5,145 bases of DNA. It comes from Nitrospirota bacterium. Lineage in GTDB: Bacteria > Nitrospirota > Thermodesulfovibrionia > UBA6902 > DSMQ01. Positions 1 through 5,145 of the stretch are shown one piece after another. Each line of letters starts with the position of its first letter. Position 1 is the first letter of the stretch. The notes under the pieces were generated by a model. The model did not search any database. It saw nothing but the letters and a program-made list of their open reading frames with translations, and was not told the origin of the DNA. The DNA lies in assembly GCA_016207865.1 (NCBI GenBank), contig JACQZD010000139.1, positions 1-5,145 on the forward strand, written 5' to 3'. The position numbers and the translations under genes are program-made.

Positions 1-134
1 ATGGTTACTGGAAACTTAATGAGGGGACCGGATTAAAAGCTACTGACGCCTCAGGTCATGGCATTGACGGCTCAAAGTATCTTACTGCCGGTGGTGACTG
101 GGACGGCGGCTGGGTAGCAGGATATCCGTTTTAA
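1..134 (+). CDS. 3' end of a LamG / concanavalin-A-like domain protein (partial)
   Basis: The open frame is read with codons starting at position 3 and ends at TAA 132-134; the 5' part lies outside the window. The visible 43 residues begin GYWKLNEGTGLKATDASGHG and end in WVAGYPF. The pattern Y-W-x-L-x-E-G-x-G, then D-A-S-G-H-G, matches the first strands of bacterial LamG-like (concanavalin-A-like lectin/glucanase) domains, usually written W-x-L-D-E-G-S-G ... D-S-S-G-N-G. Such domains sit in secreted or surface proteins and pilin-like proteins and bind sugars or other ligands. This motif normally opens a domain of roughly 150-200 residues, but here the protein stops about 40 residues later and a terminator follows 15 nt downstream. 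The tail is therefore either a truncated domain or a divergent short one. Family assignment is moderate because so little is visible. Confidence 0.55.
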   Translation, partial: GYWKLNEGTGLKATDASGHGIDGSKYLTAGGDWDGGWVAGYPF

Positions 135-148
135 TTAGCGATAGTTGT

Positions 149-183
149 AAAAAGTGGAGCGGTTTTAAACCGCTCCACTTTTT
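149..183. terminator. Bidirectional rho-independent terminator between convergent genes
   Basis: This is a perfect inverted repeat. The GC-rich stem GTGGAGCGGTT (154-164) pairs with 168-178 around a 3-nt loop, and flanking A and T tracts extend the pairing to 149-183. Read on the plus strand, the hairpin is followed by T179-T185. Read on the minus strand, the A149-A153 tract becomes the U tract. It starts 15 nt after the LamG-like stop codon and touches the stop codon of the minus-strand gene at 184-186, so it can serve both transcripts. Confidence 0.92.
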
Positions 184-1008
184 TTATTTGCCCAATTCCT
201 TAAATCTCGTAACCTTTACCCCGATAAACGGCATGGATTTAAGATACTCGCCAAGCAATACTTTCATGACCCGCCCTTTGGCGTTTCTGCCCTTTGCCCC
301 GCTTGCATGAATTAAATAAACTTCTTTCTTGTCCATTGGTTTTTGTTCCCCGTCTTTTTGCTTTTGTATTTTAACTCCTGACCCCAGACTCTTAACTCCC
401 GACTGTATTATCCCTATGTGCCCGACGATCTCTCCTGAAAGCCTTTTTTCAGGACGCTTAATGAAAAAAACGATATCTCCTGTCTTGAATTTTTCAACAG
501 CGCTTAATGCCTCCTGTTTTGAAAGGATTTCATAATTCGTATAATTCCTTGAGCCTTTTATTTTGCTTGTCTTGCCGAATCCGGCAGTTACATCCGTTCC
601 CCATTTGCCGCTTGCAATCATGTCTTCGCCGTACTGAAATCTCACGTTGTAATTCACGACCCTGCCTTCTTTGAGTATTCCTTTTGTGTGGAAACGCAAA
701 TCCAGCGCCTTTGAGACCGCCTCCTCAGGAGAATTGCTCAGCGCAAGCTCTGCCGAGCGGAAGACATGATACATGCAGTCCATGTTTTCATCCGAGACGA
801 TTGCTTCCCTGCGTACATATGTTCCGAGCCTGTCTGTATCATACGGAGCGCCGATGAACTGTTCTGCCCAGAATGCTATTTTCTCGCCGGTACGCGCGTT
901 TTTTAATGCCTTTTGAAATTCAGCAATATCAACGGGTTGCAGGGCGGCGACATTTAGACTTGATAGAGATAGTGCAATCGTATATATTATAAAGACAATT
1001 TTTTTCAT
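184..1008 (-). CDS. Secreted DUF1460-like (NlpC/P60-type papain-fold) cysteine amidase/peptidase, putative
   Basis: The predicted protein has 274 residues from the ATG at 1008-1006. An in-frame TTG at 1047-1045 would add 13 residues, but only the ATG start gives a normal signal peptide (MKKIVFIIYTIALSLSSLNVAA, likely cut near residue 21-22, no lipobox Cys), so I prefer it. Neither start has a well-spaced Shine-Dalgarno; AAGG abuts the ATG. The mature part resembles DUF1460 (N-acetylmuramoyl-L-alanine amidase-like, papain fold). It has GAPYDTDRLG near residue 53, a D-C motif with candidate nucleophile Cys78, an RFQYGEDMI segment near 123 (family: SRLHYFTDWI), GDIVFF near 178, GHIGII with candidate catalytic His197, LIHASG with His234, and an ending GVKVTRF. 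Family members are thought to act on peptidoglycan peptides in the periplasm; the substrate here is inferred. Residues about 203-229 form a low-complexity insert encoded partly by a heptamer repeat. The residues after Cys78 (MYHVFR) differ from the usual VTFVE, so this is a divergent member. It is convergent with the LamG-like gene and divergent from smc. Confidence 0.75.
   Translation of the reverse strand: MKKIVFIIYTIALSLSSLNVAALQPVDIAEFQKALKNARTGEKIAFWAEQFIGAPYDTDRLGTYVRREAIVSDENMDCMYHVFRSAELALSNSPEEAVSKALDLRFHTKGILKEGRVVNYNVRFQYGEDMIASGKWGTDVTAGFGKTSKIKGSRNYTNYEILSKQEALSAVEKFKTGDIVFFIKRPEKRLSGEIVGHIGIIQSGVKSLGSGVKIQKQKDGEQKPMDKKEVYLIHASGAKGRNAKGRVMKVLLGEYLKSMPFIGVKVTRFKELGK
369..403 (-). 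repeat. Five degenerate tandem heptamers inside the DUF1460-like gene
   Basis: On the minus strand five adjacent 7-mers fit GTYNRRR: GTCGGGA (403-397), GTTAAGA (396-390), GTCTGGG (389-383), GTCAGGA (382-376) and GTTAAAA (375-369). They are translated as part of the gene and give the internally repeated peptide SGVKSLGSGVK, with SGVK recurring every seven residues. Arrays of this GTCRGGA type are normally intergenic. The array lies between the GHIGII and LIHAS motifs, in a surface-loop position. Confidence 0.7.
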
Positions 1009-1064
1009 CCTTAGATAAAGTTTAAGAGCAAATACGCAAAATTGCAAGAGAGTAAAAATCTATT

Positions 1065-1199
1065 AACCACAGAGGACGCAGAGAGAAACAAAACTAAATT
1101 TGCCACAGATTGCACAGATTAGCACAGATTTTTTTAAATTATAACCACAGAGACACTGAGAAAATTAAAACTGAATTTAGCCATAGATTGCACAGATTT
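1065..1199. repeat. Two diverged copies of a CCACAGAG ... GCACAGATT intergenic repeat
   Basis: Unit 1 spans 1065-1131 and unit 2 spans 1143-1199. Both start with AACCACAGAG (1065-1074 and 1143-1152), continue through an A-rich middle with AAAACT and AATTT, and end in GCCAYAGATTGCACAGATT. Unit 2 lacks one 10-bp segment present in unit 1. This occupies most of the 207-bp gap between the divergent hydrolase and smc genes. Repeats of this wording are, as I recall, widespread in intergenic DNA of environmental bacteria; no function is known to me. No confident promoter for either gene can be picked out here. TATAAC at 1140-1145 is the best -10 match but has no good -35 partner. Confidence 0.8.
1102..1131. 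repeat. Three tandem 10-bp units GCMCAGATTN
   Basis: The units are GCCACAGATT (1102-1111), GCACAGATTA (1112-1121) and GCACAGATTT (1122-1131). Two more units of the same form stand at 1180-1189 (GCCATAGATT) and 1190-1199 (GCACAGATTT) inside the second copy of the larger repeat. The period is close to one DNA helical turn. Confidence 0.8.
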
Positions 1200-1215
1200 T
1201 TTATGGATATAAACT

Positions 1216-4200
1216 ATGCGGGTTGAACGATTAGAATTAATAGGCTTTAAATCTTTTTCCGAAAAAACGACATTCAATTTCCATCCGGGAATTACTGCGA
1301 TTGTCGGGCCCAACGGCTGCGGCAAAAGCAATATCGTTGACGCCTTCAAGTGGGTCCTCGGAGAGCAAAGCGCTAAAAGCCTGAGGGGCGGCAGCATGGA
1401 AGATGTCATCTTCGCCGGCTCTGTCACAAAAAAACAAAAGGGCCTGGGTGAAGTAACCCTTACATTGTCAGGCGCGGCTGAAAACGAAGAGATTTCAGTC
1501 ACAAGACGGCTCTTCAGGTCCGGCGAGAGCGAATACCTGATGAACAAAGTCCAATGCCGTCTCAAAGATATTAAAGACGTATTTCTTGATACAGGACTTG
1601 AGCTGAAGGCATACTCAATACTTGAGCAGGGCCGGATGGATGAGATTCTCAACTCCAAGCCTCAGGACCGGAGGTTCCTGATAGAAGAAGTCGCCGGAGT
1701 TATGAAGTACAAGGTGAGAAGGGCTGAAGCGCTTCAGAAACTTGAGGCGTCGCAGATAAACTTGCAGCGCCTGCAGGACATAATCGCAGAGGTCAAGCGC
1801 CAAATCAATTCAATTGACCGGTACGCAAAAAAGGCGGAAAGATATAAAAAGCTTTTTGAGGAGATAAAGGAAACTGAAATTAAAATAGCTGTCCGGGATG
1901 CGGGCCTTCTGGACCGGGAGCTTTCCGGTTTAATCGTGTCGGAGAATTCGCTTAAGTCCCGCGAAGCTCAGCTCTCGTCAAACATCCATTCAACAGAGGC
2001 GTTAATAGAACAGAAAAAACTCGTATGCCTTGAGAATGAGAAGAAACTTAATGAGCTTCAGACAAGACTTTATACTTCTGAAAAAGAAGTCACGGAATGC
2101 GAGGGCAAAATAGCGCTCCTTAAGAATGACTGCGAAAACCTGCGGGGCAGGGCTGAAAGATTGCTTTTAAGAGACGGCGAGTTAACCGCCTCAATGGAAA
2201 GCATCAGCATACAGTCAAAAAATGCCGAAGAAAACGATATAAAAATAAATTCCGAGTTGTCGGGCCTTGAAGATACCCTCACAGCCGAAAGCGTCCGGTT
2301 TGCGGAAATGGAGCGTGATATTCAGGTGCTGGAACAGGAACTTGAATCTGAGAGAAAACAGCTTTTTAACAGGGCTGAGGCCGTCAGTGTTTTTAAAAAT
2401 GAGATAAGCAACCTGACCTCCCTGATTGAAGATTTAAATAAGAAAGAGCGTCGGGATTTTGAAGATATAAATTCAGTCAAAGAAAAACTTTCTTCCTTAA
2501 ATGCTTCACTGCAGGAATTAAAAGACGTGCATTTAAAATTAGAACAGGCCATTAAAGACAAGACTGAATCAAGGGAAAACTTTTTTGACGGCATGAACAG
2601 GAAAAAAGATGAGCAGTCCGGGATGGAAGAAAGGCTTTATAAGGAACGGGAAGAGCTGGCCTCAATGATTTCAAGACTTGACTCGCTGATTGAAGTTTAC
2701 AGGGATAAAAAAGATGGAATAGGGGAGAACATAAAAATTCTTTGTCAGGTCGCGGATATTTTTGAAAGTCCGCCTGAATTTGAAACGGCCATTGAGGCGG
2801 CATTAGGCGAGAAACTTAACGCGGCAGTCGTAGATGACCACGACGAAGTCAGAAAGGCGCTCTGGTTTATAAAGGAGCATAAGATAAGCAGAAGCGCCTT
2901 TATGCCTACAAACATCAATTCTCCCGCCTTAATTCCTCAACCCGAGGCGCATGATTCCGACAGCAATATTATCGGAAAGGCGATTAACCTTGTTAAGGTC
3001 AGAGAGGGTTTTGAAAAAATTGCGGCCTCCCTGCTTAATGATGTCATTGTTGTCAATAACCTTAATACGGCTTTTGAACTCTGGCCGGATTCCTTTGCCG
3101 GCGCTAACGGAGGTCCGAAATTCATCGTCACAATTGAAGGCGAGGTCCTTGAACCTGCAGGCGTTGTATTCGGCGGAACGGAAAAGGGCATCCTGAAGGT
3201 TAAGCGTGAGATAAAGGCGCTTGAGGCAAATATTGAAATCAGGAAAAACCAGATTCTCGGCATTGAAGATTCAATATCGGCATTGAAAAACAATATTGCG
3301 GCGTCAGAAAGTGATATAGCCTCTTTGACCGGTGAAATATCGCGGCTTCAGTCTGACGCCCACGAGATACAGCTCAGGCTCGTCGGCCTGCAGGAGGAAA
3401 GCATGAGTCAGGAAAAAAGGCTTCAGTACCTTTCCCTTGAGTCTGATGAATACCGCCGGGAATTGGATTCAATACAGCAGGCTCTGGACGAAAAAAACAG
3501 GAACTGCAGAACTATGGAAGAAGAACGAGCTGCGCTGGAAGATAAAATTAAAAACATTCAGTCCGGAATTGCTGATAAAAAAGATTTGCTTGAGAAACTG
3601 CGCGCAGGGCTTACTGAAATCAAGCTGACTGCGGCAGCTCTCAGGGAAAAGATAGACGCGCTGGCAAAGGAAAAGGAAAGGCTCGGCTCGGTGTTTTCAG
3701 ACATTCAAAACAAGAAGAATGATATATCTGAAGAACGCCTTGAAATTGACCGGCTGCTTGTTTTAAGAGGTGAGGAGATAAAAGGGAAAGAAGCCGTTCT
3801 GAAATCCTCTGTTGCGGCAATAAGCGGATTGCAGTCGGAATCCTCAAAGATGAAGGATATACTTGAGGCTAAAACTGCAGAGTTGAATCTCATGGAACAG
3901 CAGATGAAGGCTTACTCATCCGAGATTGAGGGCGTCCGCAGGGAACTTGCTCAGGTTGAAATAAAGAAAGCGGAATCATCATTAAGGTTAAAACATATCA
4001 AGGAAGACATAAAGAAATCTTACGGGATTGATATTGTTCCGGGAGAAGATGCCCGGGTTGACGCAGCACTGTCTGAGGAAGAGGGGCGCCTCCCGTCTCT
4101 CAGGGAAAAGCTTCAGGAGATCGGACCCGTCAACCTTGGTACGCTGGAAGAATTTGAAGAGCTTAAGACGCGGTATGAATTCCTGACAAAACAGCAGGAC

Positions 4201-4716
4201 GACCTGTTCCAGTCCATAAATTCACTGCAGGATGCAATTTCAAAAATAAACAGGACTACGCATAAAATGCTTATTGACGCATTTGAGGCGTTGAACGCAA
4301 AATTCAAAGAGGTCTTTGCAATACTTTTCGGCAAAGGCAGGGCCGAACTGGTCCTTACGTCCGAGGACATCCTTGAGGCAGGAATAGAGATTGTTGCACA
4401 GCCGCCCGGCAAAAAACTTCAGAGCCTGACACTGCTTTCGGGCGGAGAAAAGGCCTTAACAGCCCTTTCGCTTCTCTTTGCAAGCTTTATGATAAAGCCT
4501 ACTCCCCTTTGCCTGCTTGATGAGGTTGATGCGCCGCTGGATGAGTCTAATACGGACAGATTTACCGCACTGCTGTCAGAGCTTGCAAAAAACATTCAGT
4601 TCATCACGATTACACACAACCGCAGGACCATGGAGTCTGCCGATTATATTTACGGGATTACAATGGAAGAGCCGGGCATTTCAAAAGTTATTTCAATGCA
4701 CATGGCAAAGACTTAA
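1216..4716 (+). CDS. smc: Chromosome segregation/condensation ATPase Smc, full length
   Basis: The protein has 1166 residues, the usual length of bacterial Smc. Smc forms a homodimer that, with ScpA and ScpB, extrudes DNA loops to compact and segregate the chromosome. Residues 1-165 form the N-terminal ATPase half-head: opening LELIGFKSFSEKT, Walker A GPNGCGKS (31-38), an LRGGSMEDVIFAGS loop (56-69) and a Q-loop region YSILEQGRMDEIL (133-145). About 165-495 is the outgoing coiled coil. The hinge spans about 500-655, with AIEAALGEKL and the closing TIEGEVLEPAGVVFGG. About 660-985 is the returning coil. The C-terminal half-head has IGPVNLG, the signature LLSGGEKALTALSLLFA (S1075-G-G), Walker B CLLDEVD (D1102, E1103), the D-loop APLDESN and the switch His1134 in THNRRTM. 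No motif is damaged. The start is fixed by the conserved N-terminus; its Shine-Dalgarno is weak (GGAT at 1205-1208). No scpA or scpB is visible next to it. The hinge closes with FGG where TGG is commoner, a minor change. Confidence 0.98.
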   Translation: MRVERLELIGFKSFSEKTTFNFHPGITAIVGPNGCGKSNIVDAFKWVLGEQSAKSLRGGSMEDVIFAGSVTKKQKGLGEVTLTLSGAAENEEISVTRRLFRSGESEYLMNKVQCRLKDIKDVFLDTGLELKAYSILEQGRMDEILNSKPQDRRFLIEEVAGVMKYKVRRAEALQKLEASQINLQRLQDIIAEVKRQINSIDRYAKKAERYKKLFEEIKETEIKIAVRDAGLLDRELSGLIVSENSLKSREAQLSSNIHSTEALIEQKKLVCLENEKKLNELQTRLYTSEKEVTECEGKIALLKNDCENLRGRAERLLLRDGELTASMESISIQSKNAEENDIKINSELSGLEDTLTAESVRFAEMERDIQVLEQELESERKQLFNRAEAVSVFKNEISNLTSLIEDLNKKERRDFEDINSVKEKLSSLNASLQELKDVHLKLEQAIKDKTESRENFFDGMNRKKDEQSGMEERLYKEREELASMISRLDSLIEVYRDKKDGIGENIKILCQVADIFESPPEFETAIEAALGEKLNAAVVDDHDEVRKALWFIKEHKISRSAFMPTNINSPALIPQPEAHDSDSNIIGKAINLVKVREGFEKIAASLLNDVIVVNNLNTAFELWPDSFAGANGGPKFIVTIEGEVLEPAGVVFGGTEKGILKVKREIKALEANIEIRKNQILGIEDSISALKNNIAASESDIASLTGEISRLQSDAHEIQLRLVGLQEESMSQEKRLQYLSLESDEYRRELDSIQQALDEKNRNCRTMEEERAALEDKIKNIQSGIADKKDLLEKLRAGLTEIKLTAAALREKIDALAKEKERLGSVFSDIQNKKNDISEERLEIDRLLVLRGEEIKGKEAVLKSSVAAISGLQSESSKMKDILEAKTAELNLMEQQMKAYSSEIEGVRRELAQVEIKKAESSLRLKHIKEDIKKSYGIDIVPGEDARVDAALSEEEGRLPSLREKLQEIGPVNLGTLEEFEELKTRYEFLTKQQDDLFQSINSLQDAISKINRTTHKMLIDAFEALNAKFKEVFAILFGKGRAELVLTSEDILEAGIEIVAQPPGKKLQSLTLLSGGEKALTALSLLFASFMIKPTPLCLLDEVDAPLDESNTDRFTALLSELAKNIQFITITHNRRTMESADYIYGITMEEPGISKVISMHMAKT

Positions 4717-4720
4717 AAAC

Positions 4721-4741
4721 CGTAATACGTGATGCGTAATG
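4721..4741. repeat. Three tandem heptamers CGTRATR just after smc
   Basis: CGTAATA (4721-4727), CGTGATG (4728-4734) and CGTAATG (4735-4741) are consecutive 7-mers starting 4 nt after the smc stop codon. They fit one consensus with purine changes only. This is a second heptamer family, distinct from the one inside the minus-strand hydrolase gene. Confidence 0.7.
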
Positions 4742-4760
4742 GGAAAAGGCGTACTGTAAC

Positions 4761-4772
4761 GGCATATATGCC
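4761..4772. other. Perfect 12-bp palindrome
   Basis: GGCATATATGCC equals its own reverse complement. It lies in the smc-oxidase spacer, 5 bp before the first arm of the larger dyad. It could be a dimeric regulator site or simply part of the repeat-rich spacer; nothing in the sequence decides between these. Confidence 0.4.
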
Positions 4773-4776
4773 CTCT

Positions 4777-4891
4777 AAACTTTAAGAACGCAACCATGAT
4801 TATTTACTGTCATGCTGCAAAAAGTTTTAAGTAGTTGCTTCTGTTTGTTTATAAAAGGCAGCATGACTTTAAGGTGTTGCCCTTAAAGTTT
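4777..4891 (+). other. Large imperfect dyad / putative structured RNA in the smc-oxidase spacer
   Basis: Three perfect nested pairings are visible: AAACTTTAAG (4777-4786) with CTTAAAGTTT (4882-4891), GCAAC (4790-4794) with GTTGC (4876-4880), and GTCATGCTGC (4809-4818) with GCAGCATGAC (4858-4867). They leave a 39-nt A/T-rich apical loop. The right arm can also form a local hairpin with 4866-4874, so two folds compete. The element sits 61 nt after the smc stop and ends 53 nt before the oxidase start. It may be a leader-type regulatory RNA for the oxidase, a smc 3' UTR element or a small non-coding repeat of the MITE kind. I do not recognise a known riboswitch class. Confidence 0.5.
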
Positions 4892-4893
4892 TT
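4866..4893 (+). terminator. Terminator-like hairpin downstream of smc
   Basis: ACTTTAAGG (4866-4874) pairs perfectly with CCTTAAAGT (4881-4889) around a 6-nt loop, and the run T4889-T4893 follows. The 9-bp stem with a U tract fits an intrinsic terminator, though the stem is A/T-rich and so moderate in strength. It would end the smc transcript about 180 nt past the stop codon, or act as an attenuator ahead of the oxidase gene. Confidence 0.6.
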
Positions 4894-4944
4894 CAGACAC
4901 CTATGCCTTTGTTTAGGCTCTAAAAATATGGTCCAATTAATTAC

Positions 4945-5145
4945 ATGAAAGACATCAGCGACATTCTCCCCGGAAGGGTGCTGACAGACCCGGAAGAACT
5001 CTTCTGCTACAGTTTTGATGCTTCAACGCTTGAAGGGCTTCCGTCTGCGGTGGTCAAGCCCCTCAATGCCGGCGAGGTTTCAAAGGCTGCGGCCTTCGCA
5101 TTTGAGCGCAATATCCCCTTGATTCCGAGAGGCGCGGGGACAGGC
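4945..5145 (+). CDS. glcD: FAD-linked oxidase, GlcD family (glycolate oxidase / D-lactate dehydrogenase type), N-terminal part
   Basis: The first 67 residues are visible; the gene runs off the window, and family members are usually about 450-480 residues. The N-terminus follows the GlcD pattern closely: VLTDPEELFCYSFDAS (residues 12-27), LPSAVVKPLNAGEVSKAAAFA (32-52), and IPLIPRGAGTG (57-67), the start of the PCMH-type FAD-binding domain whose R-G-A-G-T-G loop contacts the FAD pyrophosphate. Such flavoproteins oxidise 2-hydroxy acids such as glycolate or D-lactate, often with an Fe-S partner (GlcF type). The substrate cannot be read from this fragment, so the symbol denotes the family. ATG 4945 is the only reasonable start because an in-frame stop lies at 4921-4923. 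No Shine-Dalgarno is evident. A 6-codon ORF (4928-4948) ends across this start codon. Confidence 0.88.
   Translation, partial: MKDISDILPGRVLTDPEELFCYSFDASTLEGLPSAVVKPLNAGEVSKAAAFAFERNIPLIPRGAGTG

Noticed and set aside
329..535. Plus-strand open frame of 68 codons opposite the hydrolase gene
   Set aside because: It runs antisense through the conserved GHIGII and GDIVFF region of the minus-strand gene and has no motif of its own.
1019..1047. Possible minus-strand promoter: TTGCAA (1047-1042), 17-bp spacer, TAAACT (1024-1019)
   Set aside because: Each box matches consensus at only four of six positions, and the implied transcription start would leave a leader of about 4 nt before the chosen ATG. 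It is too weak to annotate.
1065..1199. CRISPR array
   Set aside because: The repeated units are short, directly tandem and diverged, with no unique spacers of even length and no cas genes nearby.
1134..1658. Minus-strand open frame of 174 codons across the smc start
   Set aside because: It lies antisense to the conserved Smc ATPase head, is Ser/Leu/Pro-rich as expected for an antisense shadow, and shows no recognisable motif.
2937..3293. Minus-strand open frame of 118 codons within smc
   Set aside because: It is antisense to the Smc hinge, which is clearly the coding frame; no signal or domain is visible.
1216..4716. Alternative identity as RecN, Rad50/SbcC or MukB-type ATPase
   Set aside because: Length, the hinge with EPAGVVFGG, the IGPVNLG segment and the LLSGGEKALTALSLLFA signature are specific to canonical Smc.
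4517..4732. Plus-strand open frame of 71 codons overlapping the end of smc
   Set aside because: It is an out-of-frame reading of the Smc Walker B and switch region and has no support beyond being open.
4777..4891. Known riboswitch or tRNA/T-box leader
   Set aside because: I could not match the pairings or loops to any conserved core I know; no tRNA-like fold or T-box sequence is present.

Overview
The window comes from a bacterial chromosome of moderate GC content. It holds two complete genes (a secreted papain-like hydrolase on the minus strand and the chromosome-organising ATPase Smc on the plus strand) and two partial genes cut by the window edges (the 3' tail of a LamG-like protein and the 5' end of a GlcD-type FAD oxidase). 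Short degenerate tandem repeats lie in both gaps around smc and even inside one gene: heptamers of the GTCRGGA and CGTRATR types, and a CCACAGAG / GCACAGATT type. From memory, such repeats, together with this style of Smc, fit an uncultured Nitrospirota or deltaproteobacteria-like lineage. That taxonomic guess is inference and was not tested.

Layout: 1-134 is the end of a plus-strand gene whose last residues look like the start of a LamG / concanavalin-A-like domain that stops early. 149-183 is a strong symmetrical hairpin that can terminate both this gene and the convergent minus-strand gene. 184-1008 (minus) encodes a signal-peptide protein resembling DUF1460 / NlpC-P60-like cysteine amidases; it carries a heptamer repeat array inside its reading frame. 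1009-1215 is the divergent spacer and is mostly two diverged copies of a repeat unit. 1216-4716 (plus) is a full-length Smc of 1166 residues with every ATPase motif intact. 4717-4944 is a structured spacer with a 3 x 7 bp repeat, a 12-bp palindrome, a large dyad and a terminator-like hairpin. 4945 to the window end is the first 67 residues of an FAD-linked oxidase.

The genes do not form an obvious functional pathway. Smc is housekeeping, the hydrolase is divergent from it, and the oxidase is separated from it by a terminator-like structure. I see no defence system, mobile-element gene or other new multi-gene system. The most unusual signal is the 4777-4893 spacer structure, in which one arm can pair with either of two upstream segments, so that a terminator-like hairpin and a longer stem exclude each other.
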